Origin: Gnetum montanum
Lineage: Eukaryota > Streptophyta > Gnetopsida > Gnetales > Gnetaceae
Assembly (NCBI GenBank): GCA_015680685.1
Contig: MNCI01033465.1
Location: 6,491 to 70,490 of the forward strand
Length of the DNA stretch: 64,000 nt
Direction: 5' to 3'
In this document: positions 55,554 through 64,000 of the stretch, one piece after another
Layout: each line of letters starts with the position of its first letter
Position numbering within the stretch: position 1 is the stretch's first letter
Translations under genes and position numbers: made by a program
The notes under the pieces: model-generated
Databases searched by the model: none
Told to the model about the DNA's origin: nothing
Seen by the model: only the letters and a program-made list of their open reading frames with translations

Positions 55554-55665
55554 AGTCTATTTGGGGATATCTGGGCCTTGGTGTTGCCAGAAGACTAGCA
55601 AGCACCTAAATCTTGTTCAAGGACACTCGTTGGCGGTCGCGTCCCAAATGGTCGCCAACACATCC

Positions 55666-57240
55666 TTGAAGGTTACACATCACCTATTGATAGCTCCACT
55701 AGATCCATCAAGCCCTACAAAAAATGGAGTCAAGAAGAAAAAGATAAGTTTATGTTTGACTCAAAAGAAAAGAATTGTTTATATTGTGCTTTAAATAAAT
55801 TTGAGTTTCATAGAGTAGCTAGATGCAAAATAGCTAAAGAAATTTGATTAAAATTATAGGCTACTAATGAGGGAACCTCAATTGTTAAACAATCTAAATT
55901 GTTAGTTTTACAAAGAGAATATGATCATCTCAAAATAAGAGAAAGTGAGAAAATAAAAGATTATTTTTCTAGAGCCAATGATCTTGTTGTGACCATTAGA
56001 GGTACTAGCAAAAATCTACCAAAGAGAGATGTCATTATTAAAGTGATCAAAACACTCCAATTGAAGTTTAGACCAAAGGTCATGGCCATGGAGAAAATTA
56101 GAGATTTTTCAACTCTAAAATTTGAACTTCAAAGTGCTCTCATTACTTATTAGATGAACCTCATAAGTGAAGGAGCTATCCAAGAAAAGGCACCCATCAC
56201 ACTTAAATGATTCACAAAGAAAAAGGAGCCTAATCAACGAAGTGAGGTAAGTGAAGAGAAAATAGCCTTTCTCTTAAGGAAGCTGCAAAGACTTAGCAAA
56301 GAAGGGTAAAAACACCAATAAGCAAAGATCAAATCCTTTTAGAGGTAAAGAGAGAGGTAAAATTTTTTCAGGTTCATCTATTGATTCTTCCTCTATAAAA
56401 TGTTGGATTTGAGGTGGAAGAAGCCATATGGCCTTTGAATGTCCTAGTAGTGGTAGGTTACAACACAATAATAGATTCGATGATGAGGTAAAGGAGACAA
56501 ACTTCCATAAAAGTTGGAATGATGGGGAGCAGAGTGAGGAAGAGGTGGAGGATGATGTGAAAAATTCTCATATCATCTACATGGCCCTCATTGATGATGA
56601 AACTAACTCATTAGATGATGATCTTAATGATGAAGAGAGGGTTGATCTATTATGCAATGAACTTTTGTCTTTTCAAAATATTTGCAAATATTTGCAATAA
56701 GTTAAATAAACAAGTCAAAAATAAGGATTAAGAAATATCCTTGTTGAATTTAACTATTCCTAACCTTAATAAGGAACTCTTAGACCTAAGGGCTAAGAAT
56801 GAAAATCTAACCTTATCATATGGACAAGCCAAAATAGAAATTTTAGATGTCAAATTAGTAAATGAAAGGTTGATAAAGCAAAAGGAATCCCTTCAGATGG
56901 TACTAGGACAAGGAAGAAGTACACATGATAAGAGTGAACTATAATGTTATGCAAAAGAGCAACGATCTTCAACAAACCCATCATAATCAAATTATCCTTT
57001 GAAGGATAATGCTACTACATCAAAATTAGAGGAATCTCCTATCCACAAAAATGGTCCTAAAAATTTTTATCATCCTAATCATTCGTACTATCATAAATTA
57101 GGACATAAATAATTGGATTTCAATCTTAAGTATTATCATATGAATAGTTGGTCATATCATAAGACTTCTTGGTCTTATCAAAGTGCATCAAGAAATGAAT
57201 TTTTGCATGATTATAGGAGAGATTAGATAACAACTCAAAA
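55666..57240 (+). pseudogene. gag: Element F gag, main part (copia, Sirevirus-like)
   Basis: Continues the gag of 52166-52320. Segments: KWSQEEKDKFMFDSKEKN (about 55720-55775), CKIAKEIW (55830), then LQREYDHLKIRESEKIKDYF (55905-55965), i.e. the UBN2 gag domain. At 56400-56450 a CCHC knuckle reads CWI-stop-GGRSHMAFEC, so the second Cys is TGA. A coiled stretch at 56741-56945 ends in VLGQGRSTHDK, like the end of Sirevirus gag. After 57060 a second His/Cys-poor GHK-type segment is seen and then recognition is lost. Confidence 0.7.
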
Positions 57241-57479
57241 GAACAAAGGAATCAAGAAAGCATGGAGAGTTAAAAGGTAGAAATAAGAAAACTAGGAAAC
57301 TCTTACTAACAAATTCATGAGAGGAAGTCAAGCCTTAGATATTGAAGAAGTTTGGTTGAGAAGAGAATCCTCAAAAGAGGAAATTCCTTCTCTAGCTCTC
57401 TAAGTACCTTTAATTTTTGATAGAATAGTAGGTAAGTAGCATCTATAGTCCTTGGAGGCTTTTCCCAAACCCCATTCTG

Positions 57480-57690
57480 TTAAGCCTCTCTTAGTGAATA
57501 TGTCTACCTAAAGATATCTTCTAGAAGACATTTACTTCAAGAAAGAGACATCTACATGAAGATGTCTATTTGATTTTTCCTATAGCACAATAAGGATGTC
57601 TACTATGTGGGAAAGATGTCTACTAGTTCTTTTAAAATGTGGATGAGATGTCTTCTCTCTATGAAATATGTCTTCTTTTTCATTCAAAGC
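57480..57690 (+). repeat. Second GACATC/GATGTC motif cluster, internal to F
   Basis: AAGACATTTACTTC, GACATCTACATGAAGATGTC, GGATGTCTACT, AAGATGTCTACT, GAGATGTCTTC and ATGTCTTC occur within about 200 bp, outside either LTR. Confidence 0.65.
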
Positions 57691-57799
57691 CCTCATTCAC
57701 CACTGCTACTAAAGTAAAAACCCTCATTCTTTTATCTTGGTCTTTCAAATTGATCCCATAGAGATGACTAGGGCTCCACATCAGTAGCTATTTTATTAG

Positions 57800-58960
57800 A
57801 AATGTCTCATAAGAAGATTAGGATGTCTATGCCACCACCAAAGAAGAGATCCAAGGGTAGTTCTAGCAATGCACCATCTTCTTACACACCCCATTTTAGA
57901 AGCTGAAGTGCATAGCATAGGTTTGAGGTAACTTGAACCATAAACATTATTACTGACTACTCTCTTTCTTTTCCTATCCATAGGCAAAATACTTTGATGG
58001 AATATTTTAAAGTTTTGAATTAGGGATCCTTCATTGCAATGAATTTTCTAGTTCATGAAGTGTTGATTAGAGAATTCTATTCTAGCATTGTTATTTCAAA
58101 TGTTGTTTTTGGGGCATTCACATCCATGGTTTGGGTTCTCCTCATTGAGGTCTCTCCCCAAGTTGTGAATGCAATCCTTGGGATTTTCAGTATAGATGTC
58201 TTCCAAGTCACCATTGATACCATGACTAACATTTATTTAAATGGTATAATGTGCATAGAACATGATTAACTCTATGATGTCTTGTTTGGAGAAAATATGT
58301 TCTTTGATAGAGGTCATATTTAGAGGAGAATGATGACTCCTAATTCTTCACCTTATCCCTTATCATGTTGTATACCATTATAGTAAAATGGGGAACCTAC
58401 AATTATATTTTGCCATCCCAAGCTTTTGTGCTTTATTGTCTCCTCACAAGACTACCATTGAATATAGAGCATACACTCTATTGGGACATGTCGAGTTTGT
58501 ATGCTAAGGGAATAATCCTTGGGCATTCCTACCTCATCAACTTGTTGTTACATTATAAGGATGTGTCTATTCCAAAGATGTCTTTACTCAAAGGCAAGAG
58601 GAGCCTCAGCGAATATTCTAAGAAGAGGATCCTTTCTCATGTAGTAGAAGTAAGACTAAGCACCAAATCAGAGAAGAAGATAGGAGCAACATCTTCTTCC
58701 AAGGCCTTTTCTCAATTAAGTAGGTAAAAATATTTTAGATCACAAACCAAATCATCCCTAAAGAAGCTACTTCATCTATTTGCTTGCACCATGGGGATGC
58801 TTGGGAGAAACCTCTCTTACTTACATAAGAGAATGGATGTAGTTTATGTTCCTCTTTCTTCTAATGGATAAGAGTTTGAGAAGATTACCACTCCTCCTAT
58901 TTCTAAGAGTGAGGAGGACATTCTTGTTCCACTGAGGCACTCTACAATAGATGGCCCTTC
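57800..58960 (+). pseudogene. ORF resembling the 'putative plant transposon protein' family
   Basis: A basic N-terminus (PPPKKRSKGSSSNAPSS near 57835) leads to the family's usual HFxS..A..RF segment and, at 58039-58269, LIREFYSSIVISN, VWVLLIEVSPQVVNAILGI. This corresponds to the 'REFYAN ... W.RG..I.F....I...L' block of that family. The next frame (58365-58727) gives ILPSQAFVLYCLLTRLPLNI and ILGHSYLINLLL, matching the second conserved block. Stops and a frame change separate the two. Such ORFs are found in plant gypsy-related repeats; here it follows a copia-type gag, with no pol. Confidence 0.6.
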
Positions 58961-59752
58961 TCAAGAATGACTCAGGAATGAATTCAGACTCTCAACCTGA
59001 GGCACCACTAGCCTATGTCAAGGGGGAGCATCATGTTACCATGTAGTAGCCTATGCATCATGATAATGTACCACCTATACATTCAATTCCTCCATTAGCC
59101 AATGCTCCTAGCTCATTTGAGATGCAAGCTATGAAGAGTATCTTTAGGATCACATCCTAAGGGGTACTAGCTTAGCAGCCTCTAGTTTAGCCAAATTTAA
59201 TAGCTTCATATCAAATTTGAGTGAAGCTTCATCTATGCTAGGCTCCCATCCATGAGATTGAGTCATCTGATGAGGATGAACAATAATCAAGCTAACCCAG
59301 CATTGGTAGTGATGACGATGAGAATGAGACTTATCATCCATCTTGAGCAATGAAGGATTTGAGTTTGATGATGTGATTGAGGTTAGTGATTAGGAACCTT
59401 GGATGATAATTTTCTGTCTTCTTTTTTTTGTTGTCCAAAAAGGGAAAGAAGTTTCTCTTTTTCACGTATGTAATTTTGAACTTGCACATATGTGGTTGAT
59501 TACATATGATGTGGCCATTGTATGGATAGTTGATTGTATGAATAATTGTAGATGATTTATGGTACAAACTTAAAGTGTTTCTTTAGTTATCTTTGTGATC
59601 CTCATTTTTGCATTATTTCATTACCTTCCATGTACTGAATTTCCTTGAACCTTAGTGCTTTTATCCTAGTCCCTGACTATCATAGGAATTTATATGTCTT
59701 AACAATTTTATTTATTGGTTTATCTCACCCATTTTGTTAAGTTTTGGACATC
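58961..59752 (+). other. Element F 3' part, no further gene
   Basis: Continues as an acidic low-complexity tail (SSDEDEQ-like near 59260) of the preceding ORF, then non-coding sequence to the PPT. Confidence 0.45.
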
Positions 59753-59768
59753 ACCAAAAAGGGAATAT
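59753..59768 (+). other. Polypurine tract of F
   Basis: ACCAAAAAGGGAATAT before TGTTGAAATTTTGGTATG; copia-type in form (purine run, then TGTTG). Confidence 0.8.
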
Positions 59769-60604
59769 TGTTGAAATTTTGGTATGTCAAAACCTTAAGA
59801 AAACTAGAGAACAAGGATTTGAACAAAAGTAGACATCTTCGTTGTGAAGAAGATGTCTTTCCTGAACAAAAGTCTAATGTAGAAAGATGTATGAATCTTG
59901 AAGAAGCCATCTCCAATGATCATTAAATAGCCATTACATGATTTTTGAAGTGATTTTGAAAACATCTAGGCTATTATAAGACTTCATTCTTTTGAGAAAT
60001 GTGATGTTTTGAATGCAAAACAAGTATCAACATTAAGCAATCATTGTGCATATTATTCTATTGTATTTGTGTACCTCATTGTACTATCTTTTGTAGTCTT
60101 ATAAGAAATATATTATCTTGTACCTCAAAGTGTAAGGACCAAAAAGTTAGTTATATCATTTCCTTGTACTTATTATTTATATTTTGTTGCCCTACAGGGT
60201 TGATGTGCTTCTTGCGAGAAGGCATCATCCTTGAGCTTTTTGGGATCCAATGGGATTGAGTGTTGGGGTGTAGCACCACAACACTCTGGAGCAAAGGTTA
60301 AGTTGTAAAGGTTGTGGGATTCTAAAAACCAAAATCTAAGCTTATCAAAACCTTGTATGGTTGAGTGGATTCATGGCATCAAATCACTTTGGGGAAAAAC
60401 TTAGAGCTTGTACAAAGTGTGGTACCCTTCAAACCACATTTTGAGAGCAACAAAGTCTGAAGGTGTGCTACCAAACTACCCTTTAAGTGTGGACTACCCA
60501 TGTTCAGGAACCACATTAAATTTGGTGTATGCTTTGGGTGATTAATTTTTAATTAAGGGAACTTATTCATTCCCCCAACCCCCCTCTAAGTTCAACAATC
60601 CTCA
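59769..60604 (+). repeat. 3' LTR of F
   Basis: 836 bp, about 400 bp shorter than the 5' LTR because most of the GACATCTT cluster is missing; only AGACATCTTC and AAGATGTCTTTCC remain. The distal half (from AATGCAAAACAAGTATCAAC) matches 51570-52150 closely. Confidence 0.85.
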
Positions 60605-61570
60605 GTTCAAAGATGCTCATCACTTTGCATAGTCTTGCAAAAAAAGCGACAAGAAGATGGAGGAATGATGGCTAGAAATGAAGGAGCACAAAAATGGATA
60701 CAAACATTGGAGTCATTTGATATATGGGGAATTGATTTTATGGAACCCATAACACCTATGTCGAATGAGAAAGCATATATGATTAATAGTGTATTATTAT
60801 ACTAACTGGGTAGAGGCAATAGCAATGAAGAATTGCATAGCCAAGATAGTTGCCAAGTTTCTTCAACATGTGGTGAACAAATTTTAAGTGCCCAAAATGC
60901 TTATATCAGATAATGGAATCCATTTTACTAGTGCTACCTTTAGAAAGCTCATGTAAAAATTGGGGGTAAACCATAAACTGACTACACCATATCACCCCCA
61001 AGCCAATGGTTAAATAGAGGTTACTAACTATGAAATTACTAAAATTGTAACTAGGATGGTTAGTTAGTTTAGAAAGGACTAGAGCACTAAGCTTGACAAA
61101 GATTTATGGGCCTATAAGATGACATGGAAATTGCCCATTGGATATTCACCATATGAGCTAGTTTATGGTAAGCTACCAACACTCCCCATCCAAGTAGAGC
61201 TATGAACTTTAGCTACTACTAGTTAAATTGACCTAAACCTAAGCCTAGACCAAAAGGAGTGTCTAATGAATCTAATTATTTTAGAGGAAAATAGGCTAGT
61301 AGCACTCATGAGCAATTATATCCACAAACACTACTCCAAACATATGCACAATGCATAGATAAGGCAAGTGATGATACAACTAGGAGAGAAGGTCCTTTAT
61401 TATAATCCCAATCATGTACCACAAAAGGCCAAATTTCAAATGCTTTGGGAGGGGCCATACATTGTCCAAGTGACTTATCCATTAGATGCCTTACACATCC
61501 ATCACTTACCTAGCTAACATAAGCTCATCCTTGTAAACATCCAGTACGTCAAACCTTATCACAAATATTC
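60605..61570 (+). pseudogene. pol: Element D integrase, remainder
   Basis: Continues from 50912. After a frame change, WGIDFMEPI (about 60725-60755) carries the first Asp of the DDE triad. From 60909 one frame gives DNGIHFTSATFRKLM, then PYHPQANG-stop-IEVTN with the Glu kept, DLWAYKMTWKLPIGYSPYEL and LPTLPIQVEL, ending in TGA at 61202. The C-terminal part (61380-61560) has GEKVLYYNP and FQMLWEGPYIV. Stops include TAA and TAG at Gln positions. Confidence 0.75.
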
Positions 61571-63396
61571 CAATGTTTTCAAGGAGCCTACCCAATCTGT
61601 TCAAACATCCTTAACCTATTCTCTCTTTTGATTAACTGGTCTTCATAATAGTCATGAGGGTTTCCATCTAAACCTATCAGTACTTTACTGAATTTCCAGT
61701 TTCTTTTTGCTTTTCTATTTTTCTTGATACATTTTCCCATTCTTTCATACTTTTCAATTTCTTGATACATTTTCCAATTCTTTGATGATTTTCCATTATT
61801 TTAACATTTTTATTCTTAATATTTTTTACAATTTGTTATACTTTGTTTTCATTTTCCTTGTACATATTGTTGATTATTAATCAAACACACTAAGAATAAG
61901 CAAAGATGTAGTCCAATAAGGTGAAGATTTCTCTATATTATCAAGTCATAAGGGATTGATTATCTATACAATGAGATCACAACATCCGTATGCTCATTCT
62001 AATAATAAGAGGTTCTTACCATGGCCATAATGATATTCTTTCCTTAATAAAACTAAGAATAAACTTGGGACCATTATGCCTAGATAGAAAATTAAAGAAC
62101 CAAGTGGAAATGTGAAGGGTGTGACATCAAGGGAATTTATTAAATCTCTTAGATCACTACTATAAGTTTTATCATGTTGCTAAGGTTGTATTATATCCTT
62201 GTAGATAATGAAAAATGTAAGAGTACAATAAGTACTACCTTACCATGTCACTGGAAAGACATGTTACCCATGCCTAAAGGTCATCCTCTAGTAAGGTTGA
62301 CACAAGGAGAAATAAGATCTATGCACATAATAAATTTTTAGGAGTTCCACTTGCAAGACATGTTACCCATTCCTTAAGGTAGATGATTTCTCAAAAATAT
62401 GAAAAAAATGTAATTAAGTTGCAATAAATAAACTCCTCCCTTGGAAAAAATGCTAAGTGATGATACTCCTTGCAATAGTAATAGTCTTATGGTTGTGAAT
62501 TTGATAAGTGAAACAATATGATGTCACTGGACAATGGATTGGACTTAGTTTAAATCTTGGATATAAGGGCTAATGATTACTTTAACCACTAATGACACAC
62601 AAGGATTCATTATGCCTATGGTAAGACACTTGACATCCATTTCACCTCACTATATATTTAATCGTATCTTATGGTTTTGTATAATATATTGTTATTTTCC
62701 CAACCTGGTGATACTAACATGTATGTTTTTCTCAAGAAGCATGCTTTACATTCAAGTTTTAGGCATGGTTATACAAGGACTAAGCGCTAAAGCCTACTTT
62801 CAAGAGGATCCACTTATATAACTCTTGTATTTCATACTTGGCAAGAAATTCCACATCATCTTGTGCCTTCCAAAAATAGTTAAACATCAATAATTACTTC
62901 CCTTAAGATTCAATCATCTATCTATACAATAAATATTCATTACCCATCTCTCATCCATCTTATATGCACTTTATAACCTTTCATAGCTATAATTCCTTCT
63001 TTATGATTCTAAATATTCAATTTCCAAACTTTGAGCATCATGGATATTCTAAAACCCTCTAGGAATGCTTATTATCTTCCTACCATTTAGTTTGACTCAT
63101 TCTTTTCCTCAAAAAATACATTAGCAAATTGGAAATTTTTGCAATGACATTGCTACTACGATGTATGAGGCCCTCATACATCATTGATTCAATGTCATAT
63201 CAACAATTTCATACAAGAAAAATTCTATATATAGGCACGAGGAGTTAGAAAATTTTTTCATTATTGTCATTTGTAATAAGATTTTTTTCTTTATTCTTTT
63301 GAGCTCTAACATCCTAACTTCTACAAGCCATAGCTTCACTCCTATAGCTCTAATTTATGAAATTATTAAAGCCTATTAATCATGAAGTGCTCAACT
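61571..63396 (+). other. Element D 3' non-coding region
   Basis: No gene. 61690-61860 is a repetitive T-rich stretch (TTGATACATTTTCC-type words, at least three times). Short ORFs such as 62573-62821 have no recognised domain. Confidence 0.5.
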
Positions 63397-63411
63397 TAGT
63401 CATGGAGGAGT
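63397..63411 (+). other. Polypurine tract at the right end of D
   Basis: TTAGTCATGGAGGAG, a variant of the A and 39970 tracts, before TGAGATC. Confidence 0.6.
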
Positions 63412-64000
63412 GAGATCAAAGAAAATATAAGCCAAATTTTTGAGAAATTTTCTAACTTTGGAATATAGTTTAAGGGTGAGTAAGATAAAATATAAAGGAT
63501 ATTATCAGTATTTAGTACATTCAAGCCAAATGATTTAATAAATTCTTCTAATAAATCATTTCAATTAATTCTAAGGTATTCAAAAATAAAGACATCATAT
63601 CTAAAAGGTTTCTTTTTGAAAATTTCTCTAACTCTACAATCATAATATAATAAACACTTAATCTAACTAAGGGTATGAACAAGGTAAAGGACTATTCAAA
63701 AATGATATAAACATTTTAATAATCTTAAATCCTTATGGATTGCAAATGGCCTTGAAAAGGATACCAAAAGGAGGAACCTCACAACTAGTAAGCAAAAGAC
63801 CAAGAGGCTGAGGAAGAGGCTACACTAGAAAATAAAATCCACAAGTAGAACACATGGAGTAGAAGGCTAGTCTTTTAGCATCCATCAACAAAATCTTACT
63901 ACTAAGAAATCTGCCCAACCAAAGTCTAAAGTACCATAAGCACCGAAACAAGGATAGCACCTCACATTGCCACTTGAATGCCTCTAACCCATCCAAGAAA
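63412..64000 (+). repeat. Possible 3' LTR of D, incomplete
   Basis: Starts TGAGATCAAAG after the PPT and runs to the window edge. Direct similarity to 39985 onward is weak by eye, so it may be heavily diverged or belong to another element. No coding signal. Confidence 0.35.

Larger units (their letters stand above)
52321..55660 (+). mobile_element. LTR-type insertion E2 carrying a CRK fragment
   Basis: Begins TGTTGGCACATTTTGTCC and ends GTCGCCAACA, so the ends are inverted TGTTGGC/GCCAACA. Perfect duplications CATCC at 52316-52320 and 55661-55665. Contents: CRK-derived sequence (52442 to about 53400), further unidentified gene-like sequence to about 54300, a promoter block with CCCTATAAAATGGCTTC at about 54680, a gap, and the shared U5-like end. 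Same ends and 3' portion as E1 but different cargo. Confidence 0.8.
50913..60604 (+). mobile_element. Copia-type non-autonomous element F, nested in D integrase
   Basis: 5' LTR 50913-52150 and 3' LTR 59769-60604 start with TGTTGA..ATTTT..TATGTCAAAA and end ..TTCAACAATCCTCA. Flanks GTACA (50908-50912) and GTTCA (60605-60609) differ at one base; removing F and one flank rejoins the D integrase frame. PBS at 52153-52164, copia-type gag, a second ORF like the putative plant transposon protein family, and PPT at 59753-59768. No protease, integrase or RT was found. E2 is nested in the gag. Confidence 0.85.
39985..64000 (+). mobile_element. Athila-like Ty3/gypsy element D, multiply interrupted
   Basis: LTR 39985-41251, PBS 41253-41270, gag in pieces (41394-41911, 44821-45126, 46576-48020), protease about 48290-48720, RT-RNase H-integrase start about 49080-50912, integrase remainder 60605-61570, 3' non-coding part and a PPT at 63397-63411. 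Interrupted by E1, solo LTR S and element F. The putative 3' LTR start at 63412 does not obviously match the 5' LTR start, so the right end is uncertain. Confidence 0.7.

Overview
This is plant nuclear DNA, most likely from a seed plant with a large, heterochromatic genome. It is AT-rich and CpG-poor. Nearly every protein-like stretch is a decayed LTR retrotransposon of a plant-only lineage (Tat with two RNase H domains, Athila-like gypsy, a Sirevirus-like copia gag). The host-gene fragments belong to plant families (Gnk2/DUF26 receptor kinase, GH1 beta-glucosidase, DUF247). A gymnosperm would fit the extreme nesting and age, but this is a guess. I see no intact host gene, rRNA, tRNA or CRISPR array. 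Three runs of N (33233-33461, 43816-44072, 55038-55553) are assembly gaps.

Layout. 1-1170: a CpG-rich piece with minus-strand ORFs, one resembling an FCP1/HAD phosphatase domain. 1174-7108: a Tat-type Ty3/gypsy copy, 5'-truncated but well preserved, whose pol is interrupted only by three TAG codons, with 3' tandem repeats, polypurine tract (PPT) and 3' LTR. 7140-10180: decayed gypsy gag-protease. 10640-11455: a broken DUF247 gene on the minus strand. 11820-15178: 81-bp tandem repeats, a T-rich array and a second Tat-family PPT+LTR. 15187-36860: two copies of a ~1.15-kb LTR bracket an intronless, stop-ridden GH1 beta-glucosidase copy. That copy is split by a 15.6-kb gypsy element (C, 19548-35145), whose 5' LTR is itself split by a second gypsy element (A, 19978-26148). 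36861-39969: unassigned. 39985-64000: an Athila-like gypsy element (D) split by four units: E1 (41912-44815), a solo LTR S (45127-46570), and a copia-type element F (50913-60604), which in turn contains E2 (52321-55660).

The nesting can be read directly. Six insertions have TG...CA-type ends and 5-bp target-site duplications (three perfect, three with one mismatch). At four of them removing the insert and one duplication rejoins a reading frame (C in GH1, S in D gag, F in D integrase, E2 in F gag). The relative order is therefore D before F before E2, and GH1 before C before A.

The most interesting items are: (1) E1 and E2, two insertions with the same ends and the same ~1-kb promoter/3' portion but different cargo, one holding a mosaic cysteine-rich receptor-like kinase (CRK) fragment; (2) an apparent GH1 retrocopy lying between two related LTRs; (3) element F, which joins a copia-type gag to an ORF resembling the 'putative plant transposon protein' family and has no pol; (4) element C, in which the RT start is fused to the integrase C-terminus; (5) premature stops that are mostly explained by C-to-T or G-to-A change.
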